A stretch of 64,000 nucleotides of DNA, from assembly GCA_029378245.1 (NCBI GenBank), contig JARKIF010000061.1, positions 171,110 through 235,109 on the forward strand, written 5' to 3'. The number at the start of each line of letters is the position of its first letter. The first letter of the stretch is position 1. This stretch comes from Roridomyces roridus (taxonomy: Eukaryota; Basidiomycota; Agaricomycetes; Agaricales; Mycenaceae). Of the stretch, positions 31,794 through 41,397 are shown in pieces. The position numbers and the translations under genes are program-made. The notes under the pieces are model-generated. The model did no database searches and was not told the DNA's origin. It saw only the letters and a program-made list of their open reading frames with translations.

Positions 31794-32948
31794 GGTGGTT
31801 CCAGGTCAAGCGTGGGTGCCGCAGCCAAACACGGGTGCCCATCACTGTGATCGGCATTTCTCGGCCGAGACACGTTGACCAGCTTCGCGCACATTCTTCC
31901 AAGGCTCATTACTCATGCATGTGGAGACGCCGGCCCATATTTCCGCTACCGTTAGGTAAGGGTTTCTTATAGGGAGTACCTTTTGACAGCACAGTCGGTA
32001 AATCACACTGTTCGTCAGCGGGTTTAGTCAGTAGCACATTTTGGCTGGAGCCGCAGGAATGCCGGTCTCTCGGCACGCATCGGCTTGTGTCTTGTGACCT
32101 GCTGACCAACAATGTTTGCGTAAACGAGATCACCATTCCCTGCCATTCCCTCTCCTTCAATCTGTATGTACGCGTACGCGTACGCCCGAGCAATGGCACT
32201 GTGCCATTGCTCGGTTCTCTCATGGGCTTTGAATCTTACAAGAAGTGGCTGCTCGGTTGGCTCTCGTACGCCTTTGGTAGCGAAATCCTTGTGACCGTAG
32301 TATCGTTAACCTTGTTCCTCAGCCCTGGCGCTTGAACAGTTTGCGCGAGAGAATGGATACCTGCTTCCCGGCTGCACGGAACGTATGTTCTGCTAGTACT
32401 TCGGACGAGTCCCAGACCTGCGCTGTCAAGATTGGCCGCTTCTGCCATGGGTCGAGTCTCGACAGCACAAGCTTCAGGTGCGTTGCTGTCCTTTCGGAAT
32501 GTGTTTAGTTGACTGGCAGCAAGTCTATATGCACAGTGCAGGCGCTCACTGTCATCTCCATGGGCAGAATAGCAGACCGCCGTACGCATCTTCCTCCTAA
32601 GCCCATCCTTTTCTGAATCGTAGCCATTCCAATCGTAAACTGCTTCTCGTATCCTATGGAATGGCAGGCTCTCTCGCAGCAACCCCGCTCCTAATCGTCT
32701 CGTCTTCCTTTCCTTGACCCAGACCAACACCTCCGCGGCTTCGAGTTGACGTTTCTGCAACGCGGACACTTTGGAATGGATCGGCCGGAAACCTTTTGTC
32801 TCAATTTTGTCTGCTACTGTGGCCTTTCTGCCTCATCTAACCATGATGACTGCACTCGCTCTCGCTCGTCACCCAGTGGACTTATCAAGATTTGGGATAA
32901 CTGTAGGCCGAACCTCACCCGTGACACAGTGACACTCAAACAACCGAG
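31794..32948. other. Intergenic region with a long perfect palindrome
   Basis: Promoter side of the S10 gene and beyond. Open frames exist (for example 32236-32769 minus, 177 codons) but lack motifs, so I do not call a gene. A run tacgcgtacgcgtacgc at about 32169-32185 sits beside the palindrome at 32186-32214. Confidence 0.45.
32186..32214. repeat. Perfect 29-bp palindrome (14-bp arms, 1-base centre)
   Basis: Arms ccgagcaatggcac and gtgccattgctcgg are exact reverse complements around a single T at 32200, preceded by an alternating tacgcg tract. It could be a footprint of two abutting transposon ends or a cruciform/regulatory site. No gene is assigned to it. Confidence 0.8.
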
Positions 32949-33233
32949 ATGCCGTCGTCACAGACCAACAACTCCTTCAATACACTGAGTCGCGTGCGGC
33001 ATCTCGCTCACACTCTGAATCTCATGGCAAAGTCGATCCTCAAACCATTCATGGCACCCGATAAGCAAAAGAAGGACGGAGGCGGCGGCACTGGAGACGA
33101 CTTCAGCGCAGCATTTGCGGATGACACCGAGGGGGAGAGCGAGGAGGACAGCGAGAATGGAGCATCGGATTTGGACGCGGCGGAGGATCACGAAGACGAT
33201 GGTGACAACCAAGAGTCCCCGGAGAGAACATGA
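32949..33233 (+). pseudogene. Fragment of a hAT-type transposase core (short)
   Basis: The 94-codon frame contains RVRHLAHTLNLMAKSILKPF followed by a Lys-rich and then Asp/Glu-rich low-complexity stretch. The motif R-x-AH-x-LNL-x-x-K-x-I-x-x-F is the start of the RNase-H-like core segment of basidiomycete hAT transposases, which are often followed by an acidic insert. Nothing else of the transposase is adjacent, so it is a fragment, or a captured exon. The N-terminal 15 residues are not recognisable. Confidence 0.5.
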
Positions 33234-34591
33234 AATAATATCAGCAAAACTTAAGTTGCAAGTGATTTTACCGTCACCGCAACTTATATATAAGTTTTCT
33301 CAAGTCTTAAGTTCTCACCTCCCAGCGGGGTATCTCCACGCCACACTACCCAGACTGTTCCTGCAACTTAACTGAACTTAAGTTCTCAATCCCCCGAGCT
33401 CCAGTTGCTCTCTATCATCTCAACTACACAAGTTCACTCAAAGTTCACTCATGGGGAGGCCAGCCCCAAGGGTTGAGCCTTGAGGCTTGAAGTCTTGCCC
33501 CTTATAGGGGCCTTGTTGAATCATGTATGTCGAGTGATAGTCCCATTGTTCTCTTTGATTATTCATCCATTGTCCTTTACGCGAACAATAGACACGATGT
33601 GGACCAACTGAACGATTTTAATACCGCCCCGCGTGTCAAGACCAAGGACCCAATTGCACTCCGACAAAACCAGTGAAACGCAAGCAACCAGAGGTGATTG
33701 AAGTGTTCGACAACATCGTGAACAAGTAGCCATAATATGGTATGCAAATGGTTTAACTTGGGGGGAGGGGCCGCTGCAAGCACGGCATATACGAGAACTT
33801 CCAGGGGTTTGAGCTTGCCGGATCTGACTGAAAGGCAAGAACAGTGGAAAGAGACACATTAGGTGTGTGGCTGTGCGCCAACTTCAAGTTGGTGTGATGT
33901 GACAGATGTGATGATGGTTAGTGATCACTGATGAAATCAGATCACAGTGCACAAATGCTTCAGACTTTCTGCCACCAGTGGACCTAGCACTGTAAAAATA
34001 ATAGCCGGAGCACAACAAACTCTGTATCTTTGTCAACAAATTACAATGCAGCAGATATCTCACCCAGAAGTTTTGGAACCAGTGACTTAGTAGTCGGATT
34101 TTGTGCTTGGCCCACAGAGGAGTTTTACCCACGACAGTGCAGGTTGTCCTGCAGAATTCTACAGCAGCGGCAGGGGAGCCAAATTTGTGGGTAGGAATCA
34201 GAATTTATTGTCCGTGGGCACTGGGCATGAGGATACAGATTTTAATAGGCAACAGCACACATCACAGAATTCATCCCATTTTGACTGCCACAAATTTTCT
34301 CAATTTTTTCGGAAGCTGCCATACACATGAAGACATCCTAAGCTTCAAGACAACCCATATTGTGAAGTCCCAGTACCTTTGGTGAACTTGAGATGAGCTG
34401 ATCACAAAAAGTAAATAGATCAACAATAACATAGACACGGTGGGAGATGGCAGTTCAGACCTGCAGAGTGAAATTCAATTTCAACAGCGAAGAGTCTGCC
34501 CTGAGATTCCCAGAAGGATTAGTGCAAAACTGAATGCTCCAGAGCGAAAAGAAAAATGAGCTGATGGGAGCTGTCAAAATCAGTGATTGTG
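33234..34591. other. AT-rich spacer, target side of the KDZ element
   Basis: About 1.36 kb with no supportable gene. At 33240-33390 the word cttaagtt/aacttaag recurs five or so times in both orientations, suggesting a degraded small element. 33.5-34.58 kb is AT-rich with stops in all frames. The last 8 bases (34584-34591) are the left target duplication of the KDZ transposon. Confidence 0.6.
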
Positions 34592-34840
34592 CACCTACGA
34601 AGCCCTTATATCCCCACTAAATAGAAGGGACGGTGGGGGGTACCGTCCATTCTGGTTAGAGGGGATAGAGCCATCTGCCCCATACTGCGATAAAGTTGTC
34701 AATAAAGGCTGCAATAAAACACATAAAACTGCAATATATAGTAGGTAGAGTATGTAGAGTACAAGTACACTACATATGCTGCAATAAACCCAATAAAGTA
34801 CCTCATACCGAGGACTTGGTGAGACTCAAGTCCTTAGCTT
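34592..34840 (+). repeat. Left terminal inverted repeat of the KDZ element
   Basis: Pairs with 47060-47308 in inverted orientation. Shared words from the tip inwards: cacctacgaagccctta; ccccacta; ggacggtggggggtaccgtc; ttagaggggata; ctgcaataaa; gtaggtagagta; aataaagtacc; ggacttg. It includes a hairpin at 34623-34653 (12-bp arms, ggggggt loop). Confidence 0.9.
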
Positions 34841-35044
34841 AGTAATACAGTCGGAAACGGAAGAAAGAATTCCAAAACGGGATCAAGAATGATTCATCGA
34901 CATTATATCTAAGTACATCATTCACGGCGGCGTATATATATACAGATGGACACAGGATCGACTATGCAAACAGGTAAGATAGGGGACGTTCATTGAGAGC
35001 AAGATGGTAGGGAAAGCAAGAAGGTGAGCGATACTTGAGGAGGA

Positions 35045-37741
35045 CTATGCCGACACGATACGGCGGCCAGGCGGACCACCACCGCGGCTGCGGACGGTGT
35101 TGGAGCGCACACCACGTCCGGAAACATTGTTCCAAGCAGGACGGGGAACGATGACTTTGGGGGGTGGGATGTTTTCCTTCTGGCGTGGCTCTTCCGCTAC
35201 CTCACCACCCGTCTTGCGCTTCTTGGGCACGGTGGACTCGTCATCATTGGCACCCTCCGATGCCCGCTTGCGCTTTCCACCAGCTGTGCTGACCTTGGAG
35301 CCCGACGCCTTGCTCGCACCACCCTTCTTCCCCGCCCCCGCCTTCCCTACAGCACTCTTCTTGACGCTCTGCCCCGACAACGTGCGTTTCGACTCCGCAA
35401 GCGCCCTGGCCGCAGGCGGAAGCTTGCGTGCTTTCGTGGTAAACTTGGAGGCGGCGATCTTGGCAGCGAAGAGCTTGGAGGCAGAGGATTTGGAAGTTGC
35501 TGCGGTCGAGGACGACTTGCCCTTGCCCTTCCCCTTCCCCGGAACCACATCCTCCTCCTCACTCGAGCTCTTCTCCTCGTCATCTTCATCTTCATCATCA
35601 TCACCATCATCGGTCTCATCCTCGTTAACCCGACGCGACTTGTTGCGAGGCGGGTTCGTGCGTGTCGGCGGGGTAGGTTCCTCCTCCTCCTCCTCCTCCT
35701 GCTCCTCTTCTTCCTCGTCATCGTTGCGAGCCTGCCCACGATCGGAGCGAGGTGCACGGGGCTGGACCGTGCGGTGCTTGCCCCCAAGGTCAGAGCGCGA
35801 CTGACGCTCCGTTGGAGAAGGTGCGAGGCCAGCCTTGATGACCTTCTTGAAGCGCTTCTCCTCCTCGGCTTGCTCGGTGGGTGTAGCACGCTTCCAGAAG
35901 CAGGTGCGGTCGCGGAGGGCGTGGTAGACGAGGCGAACGTCCTCACTGACACTTTGTTGAGCCATTCGCTTCCACGGAACACCCTCAGGCCACCCAACAA
36001 TCATAACGCCCTTCCCGTAAACCATCACGCGCAGGTAGTTCTCGTAGTTGATAGCAATATTTGAGCGACCAAGAACATCAACTGAGAACTTGATCAGCAT
36101 GACAGAGGAAAGAGGTGAGAAGGAAGACATACTGAGATTATCCTTGAGCAGACCGGCGGAGATGACACGCATCTCAGGGATGGACACGGCCTGGACGGAG
36201 CCTATGATACAATGAGCTTGTTTTCAGCAGCAGCGAGAGCGGCGGAGCTTACCAGATGGCCCACGCTGAATCGCCCACAACTCGTACATTGAGCAAAAGC
36301 GCCGTTGGTCGCGGTTGAGGACCTCAGGCACAAACTTGAGCGCGCCGTGTGATTGTAGGGTACGGGTCTGAGCAGCGTCATGGTGGTCGGTGGGAGCGAA
36401 GCACGCAAAGCCAATGATGCCGGAGCGGTCAGCGAGGAGGTCCATCTACACGCAAAGGAATTAGTCAAGCCCACAAGCAAAACGAAAGAAAAACTCACCT
36501 GGTCCTGGACATGGTCCAAAGTATGCTTCACATCAAGTGCTGCCTTGATATTGTCACCACGAACACCGTCTTTCATTAACTTGCACTCTTCTTCCAGCTC
36601 CTTGATCGCCTCCTCCACGTCCTCGGGGTCAAGGTCATTCAGGAGCGAACAATCCTCCTTGATCATGGCCTTCGCCTCGATCATCCCAATGCGAGAGCCA
36701 ATCGAGACCTAAGACTTTGTCAGAACAGCGGCCAGAAGGTGAGCAAAGAGAGTACAAACCTTCATTGAGCTGCCGCATTACCACACGGACTTTGGCGTTG
36801 TAGCTACTCGGATTGCGCTTGTGCTTCAGACCGGCCCCATTGAAGATACGACGACGCATCTCCTTTTTTGTCACCCCATGACGAGCCGCCATCTCCGGCA
36901 GCATATCCTCGATGCCCTTGCGGACCTCGTGAACATCTTCAGCAAGCGACCTGAGTTTACCCGCCTTGGCTTTGCGTTTGAGTAGCACCACCGCGTCTGC
37001 GTTTCTCTTGCCACGGTACCGCACGCGAGAAGGGATGATTGGCTTGTGAGGATTTCGCGCAGCATGAGTGTTGGGAGGGGCAGTGGGTGGCTCCATCAAG
37101 CTAGGAATGACGGTGGAGTTGGGCGTGTCGGTGGAGACAACAACGGTGCTGCCAGACACGTTGGGAACGACGGTGGAGTTGGGTGTGTTGGTGGAGACGA
37201 CAATGGTGCTGCCAGACACGTTGGGAACGACGGTGGAGTTGGGCGTGTCGGTGGAGACGACGATGGTGCTGCCAGACGCGTTGGGAACAACGGTGGAGTT
37301 GGGCGTGTCGGTGGAGACCACAACGGTGCCGCCAGACGCGTTGGGAACAACGGTGGAGTTGGGCGTGTCGGTAGAGACAACAATGGTGCCTCCAGATGCG
37401 TTGGGAACGACGGTGGAGCTGGGCGTGCTGGTGGAGACAACAACGGTGCCGCCAGATGCGTCGGGAACAACGGTGGAGTTGGGCGTGTCGGTAGAGACAA
37501 CAATTGTGCCTCCAAATGCGTTGGGAACGACAGTGGAGCTGGGCGTGCTGGTGGAGACAACAACGGTGCCGCCAGATGCGTTGGGAACGACGGTGGAGCT
37601 GGGCGTGCTGGTGGAGACAACAACGGTGCTGCCAGACACGTTGGGAACGACGGTGGAGTTGGGTGTATTGGTGGAGACGACAATGGTACTGCCAGACGTG
37701 TTGGGAACGATGGTGGACGTGTCGTCCAGTTCAGTAGACAT
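35045..37741 (-). CDS. KDZ cargo protein with 20-residue repeats and charged tail
   Basis: Proposed exons: 36760-37741, 36499-36708, 36253-36445, 36133-36201 and 35045-36081 (about 830 codons). The first ~215 residues are 10-11 copies of a 20-residue Thr/Val/Pro/Ser repeat (of the type STVVPNASGGTVVVSTDTPN). Then comes a basic helical region (RYRGKRNADAVVLLKRKAK; GVTKKEMRRRIFNGAGLKHKRN; SYNAKVRVVMRQLNE), an acidic helix (LDPEDVEEAIKELEEECKLM) and a conserved module (MDLLADRSGIIGFACFAPTD..., NYENYLRVMVYGKGVMIVGWPEGVPWK). The C-terminus (~330 residues) is poly-Asp/Glu, then Ser/Lys/Ala-rich with nuclear-localisation-like KKRK motifs. I recognise this architecture only as a protein type seen beside KDZ transposases, probably nucleic-acid binding; no enzyme motif. 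The exon 1/exon 2 junction leaves the frame one base out, so either that junction is misplaced or the gene is damaged. Confidence 0.65.
37098..37725. repeat. 60-bp coding minisatellite, about 10.5 copies
   Basis: Eleven occurrences of a 60-bp unit, spaced exactly 60 bp and about 85-95% alike, encode the 20-residue repeats at the N-terminus of the cargo protein on the minus strand. Differences between units are mainly at synonymous or Ala/Val, Asn/Asp positions, and no unit has a frameshift, so the reading frame has been kept during expansion. Confidence 0.95.
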
Positions 37742-38693
37742 TTTGATATTCTACAGTGCATTGTCAGCATTGTTGTCGTCGAGGCCTGTATTGAGCTGCT
37801 CACCAACAAGAGGGCGGGGAAATGAGAGAAAGAGAGAGGAAATGGGGGTCAGTTCGCGAACGCGCTGCAATAAAAGAGTAGCCAGCCCAATGTTGACTGC
37901 CAGTGAAAAACTTTATCCCGGTTAGCCCGCGGAATGCATGTCGGATGAATTTACATACCTTGGGCAGGGCGGATGGTCCAGAACACGAAGAAAGAATTGA
38001 GCAACCAGAAGGCGCCACACCCATGTAAATCGACAACATGAGGAGGAAGATCTGCGAGTTCCTCTTTGGTGGATGCTACGAAGCAAAATGAAGAACATAC
38101 CTGTAATGGCCAATATCCCTGAGCCCCCCACCCAAGGATCGAAGAGACAGACCCATGCAGACTCTCTGGCAATAATGCGCCACCCACAGTGACCAGCTCC
38201 GTCCACGGCGAGGGCTGTTACGTGTAGATGTCGCTGTCGCATGTATCCAGGGACAAAGGCGTTCCGCCTCTTCTCGCGCTGAGCTAAAGGTCGCCGTGAC
38301 TTGATGGTTGCTTGTTGGCATGGTGGTTGAGCATGCACGCCGTGCACGCAGACGGCGAGGAAGACGTGCTCGAGCTGAGCGGTGAGATGTGCTGGCAAAG
38401 CGGAGAGTAAACAGAAGTCCTCATTCGGATGTTTGTTCTCTTGCCCCTTTCGGATTTTCCTCTCTCTGACCCGTTTTCGACTTTGCAATCAAAGGCATTT
38501 TCAATTCTATTTACATTTTAGCTACGTAGCTAGTATGCGATTTTGGTAGGTAAAAAATACAAGTATGTACAATCTTTTGGGACTCGAGCAAGATGAATAG
38601 ATGAATCAAGAAAGAAAAAACAGGCCGCCTCGCATGACTCCCCACCCAAGCCTCGCCCGCTGCACTCGCCGCACACTCTCTCCAGACCCGAGC
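37742..38693 (-). other. Unresolved stretch between two KDZ cargo genes
   Basis: On the minus strand, 38.49-37.96 kb has long open segments in two frames. One reads STKEELADLPPHVVDLHGCG and then AFWLLNSFFVFWTIRPAQ, ending at a good donor (gtatgt); another, upstream, contains WRIIARESAWVCLFDPWVGG. Linking them needs a 25-base intron (gtatgttcttc..cgtag), which is too short, so I leave this as a possible damaged or mis-modelled sixth gene. The rest is non-coding. Confidence 0.35.
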
Positions 38694-39480
38694 CTACAAC
38701 TCCGAGAATCCGATGAGCGCCTTGTGATGGCGGGAGCCCATGAGAGAGGGAGGGATGAGGTTTTCTGCCTGGGCTGCGTCCTTCGCCTCCTGCTCCGAGA
38801 TGAATAGCGTGCCCTCGATGCCACGGACAGCCCACATGATGCGAGCATAGGCAGGTGGCTCCGCATCCATCTGCGACCAAACCTGCTCAAATTCCTCGTC
38901 CTCGTCGCTGGTCGGCACATAATCAATGCTGACGGAGGAGACCGAGGAGGACGCGTGAGAGGGCGAGGCGGCAGATGCAGCAGCCGTGGGCACGTTGATT
39001 GAGAGCGAGGGGAAGATGGGGGTTGGGAGAGTTGGGAAGATGGGGGGCGGGACGGCAGGCATGGGTGCAATGGTCGGAGCAAATGGAGCAGGCATGGGGG
39101 CGGCAATGGGGGCGCCGATGGGGAAGGCGGTGGGGCCACTGAACCCCGGAGGGCAGTCGGGCAGAGGGCAGTGCGGGTGGTGATACCCGCGGCAAAGCTT
39201 CTCCCATTTGAGGAGAATGCCGGAGAGGGAGGCGTCAGAGCGCTGTTGCTGCCCTGGGTGGCCGTCGGTCTGCTCGTTGGCACTTGCTCTGCGAAAGTTG
39301 TTAGAACCTATAAACGAAAAAGAAATGCGTAGCGTACGCAGAAGTGAAGATCCCAACGTGGCGCCCAACACCGACTGCGAAATAGCAGGCACCTGCACCG
39401 GAGATCAAGGTCCCAGGGGTGTGCCAAAGGTATGGCTGACAGATGATTTTGTCGACATTGGTAGAGATAATGCTGGACAT
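38694..39480 (-). CDS. KDZ cargo protein with two RNase H1-N-terminal (viroplasmin)-like modules, 245 aa
   Basis: Exons 39338-39480 and 38694-39288 (intron 49 bp, gtacgc..cgcag) give 245 residues from ATG 39480. Residues about 17-75 (YLWHTPGTLIS..ACYFAVGVGRHVGIFTSA..QTDGHPG) match the caulimovirus-viroplasmin/RNase H1 N-terminal fold (FYAVxxGRxxGIYxxW..), which binds RNA/DNA hybrids or double-stranded RNA in RNase H1. It is followed by W..LCRGYHHPHCPLPDC, a ~70-residue Pro/Ala-rich linker and an acidic patch (PTSDEDEEFEQVW). A second weaker copy follows at the C-terminus (RIMWAVRGIEGTLFISEQEA..SRHHKALIGF). No catalytic RNase H domain. Probably a nucleic-acid-binding accessory of the element; role unknown. 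Confidence 0.75.
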
Positions 39481-39938
39481 TGGCAAGGGCGAGGGCAGGG
39501 CGAGGGAAGGGTGGGGAGTGGGGAAACGAAAAAGACGTCGCCGCGTTAATAAGGCTGCCAGAATTCTAGAAGTCTGCCGAATTGAGATCTGAATCTGCAG
39601 CAAGGTCAGTTTAGTTTGCGGTGGCGACGGGACAAGAACGACTTGAATACGTACGTACTGCTGCATTCGAGAACAATTTGAGTTTCAGAGGGCTCCATGG
39701 ACGTGTTCGAGAACATCCAGAGCTGGATGTGGTGGTAGGCAAGAGAGAGTAATGTTGATCGGCTTCCAAAACGGGAGCTTCCGGCAAAGTAATCGCTCAG
39801 GCATGTAGAGGAGGAGCAAGCATTTCTAGCTACATATTTACATTGTACAGAAAATTTGTTTCTAGCTATATGTCGTACAAAAAAAAATCGTACCAAGAAA
39901 CCAGACCGTCGCACCCAAAAAAAATGCCGACTCCGACG

Positions 39939-40884
39939 CTACTGCTCGCCACGCCTCTGCTTCACCCGTGATGCATGCCTCTTCTTCCTCTGCGACACAT
40001 GGCCACCGTGATCGACCCACTCGTCGCTCTGCGGACAGACGCAGACACACCCCGGGCAATCTTGGAAGCCACAGCGGGGACAAGTCGGAAAGAAATGGCC
40101 ACCCTCGTGGGTTATCCAATCGGTCGACGCGTCACACATACATGTGCACCCAATGCATTCCTCGGAGAAGCAATGGGCGCAACGCATTGGGTGTGCTGGG
40201 CGGGTGAAGATGTCAGTGACAGGGGAGCAGGGTTCTGCAGGGAAATTGGTAGTGAGAAGGTCCTCGTCCTCGCTTTCGGCAGCATGGATTGCGGAGAGGG
40301 AAAGGCCAGCAATAAAGGGGGTCGTACGGGGAGCTGAGGCAGCTTCTCGCTGGCGGCGTGCCGGAAGATGCTTCTCGTAGACCTCCTCTTTACGCTGGCG
40401 GCTGGAATATGTTAGTACCTGCCTCGACAAAAGAAATGGGACACGCACTTGGTGGTGGCCTGCTTGGCCTTCTCCTCTCGGGTAGCTGCCTGCGTCTCCG
40501 CCAATTTTCTGCTCCAGCAGATGAGAAGAGACACTTGTAGGTAGTTTCAATGCAACGTACCGGTCGCGATAGCCCTCCGAGTGTTGAGCAGCTTTGCGCT
40601 TGGCCTTGAAGTGTGTGATGGGACTTTTAGCCAAGGAAGCTCGTTTGCTACGCAGCGTGAACCCAAGCAGGAAGAATGAGATGGAGACGCACCGTTGCAT
40701 GCGCTCTCGGGCCTTTCGACGCCGCAGGTCGTGGTTGCTAAGAGAAACGCTTGGTCAGACAGGCATGAATGTCGACAGCAAATCTCAGGCAGACGAACCG
40801 ATCCTCGTATTCTGCCTTGGATTTCTTGCGTCGCCGCTCCTTCTCAGCAGGCTCCAGAGGCGGACGACCCACTGGGCGGGGCAT
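39939..40884 (-). CDS. KDZ cargo protein: AT-hook-like, basic helix, tandem Cys/His clusters, 246 aa
   Basis: Five exons (40799-40884, 40693-40737, 40561-40647, 40449-40508, 39939-40401), all leaving phase 2, join to exactly 246 residues. N-terminus MPRPVGRPPLEPAEKERRRK resembles an AT hook (PVGRPP) followed by a highly basic helix (RNHDLRRRKARERMQRKRAS) reminiscent of bZIP-like basic regions. The middle is Lys/Arg/Gln-rich. The C-terminus holds two tandem clusters with identical spacing, C-x2-C-x4-C-x2-C-x-C-x-C, each followed by W-x-x-H-x-(x)-GGH or close variants (CAHCFSEECIGCTCMC; CPRCGFQDCPGCVCVC). Likely zinc-binding DNA- or chromatin-contacting protein of the transposon. I do not recognise the Cys cluster as a named domain. 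Confidence 0.8.
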
Positions 40885-41397
40885 GGGAGGCCAAGTGTGA
40901 GCTGGTTGAGGTTAAGGTTGAGGCTGGTTTCGACAGAGGATCGAGTAGGAAGAGAGAGAGTAAGCGACAAGTGTAAATACGAAACCTCTTTGGGGGTACA
41001 ATATCAGTTCCCGAATCAAAATAAATCATCTTTTAATCTGGCTCCATCGTTCCAGGAGGTCTATGGCCTCAGCAATTTTATTGAACGAAGTACATATGTA
41101 GATGACCTCCCAAAAAAAAAACCAGCCTCGTGGGATGCCGACCTGACTTTAAATAAAATAAATTGTCCTGACGAACAAAATCAGTTAAAACGCTTCAAAA
41201 CGGCCGGTAGATAGCCTGGAAAGATACCACCAAGAAATGAGGAGAAACGGTGCAAGGAATAATGAGGTGGCAAAAGATGTTCCCGAATCAAATACCTGTT
41301 CCCGAAGTAAATCAGCCCTTCTTCATCTCAAGAATTCCATCCTTTCGCACAGGGAGTGAGCGCAAAGATTCTATTCAACTATATACTGATATGTTGA
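40885..41397. other. Spacer within the KDZ element
   Basis: About 510 bp between the start of the Cys-cluster gene and the stop of the dioxygenase gene. AT-rich, with a repeated ttcccgaatcaaa / ttcccgaagtaaa word (about 41012, 41281 and 41300). It should hold the promoter of the Cys-cluster gene. No gene seen. Confidence 0.5.

Noticed and set aside
32236..32769. 177-codon minus-strand frame
   Set aside because: No recognisable domain, mixed composition, no neighbouring exon; could be chance.
35097..35804. Plus-strand 235-codon Ser-rich frame
   Set aside because: Antisense of the Asp/Glu-rich and Lys-rich C-terminus of the KDZ cargo protein; poly-Ser comes from complementing acidic codons.
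37098..37725. CRISPR-like regular spacing
   Set aside because: The units are contiguous 60-bp tandem repeats inside a eukaryotic coding exon, without spacers.
37046..37925. Long plus-strand frames (259 and 285 codons) rich in Gly/Val
   Set aside because: They are the antisense of the 60-bp minisatellite; a 60-bp unit keeps all frames open. The minus frame has the start, splice sites and conserved downstream domain.
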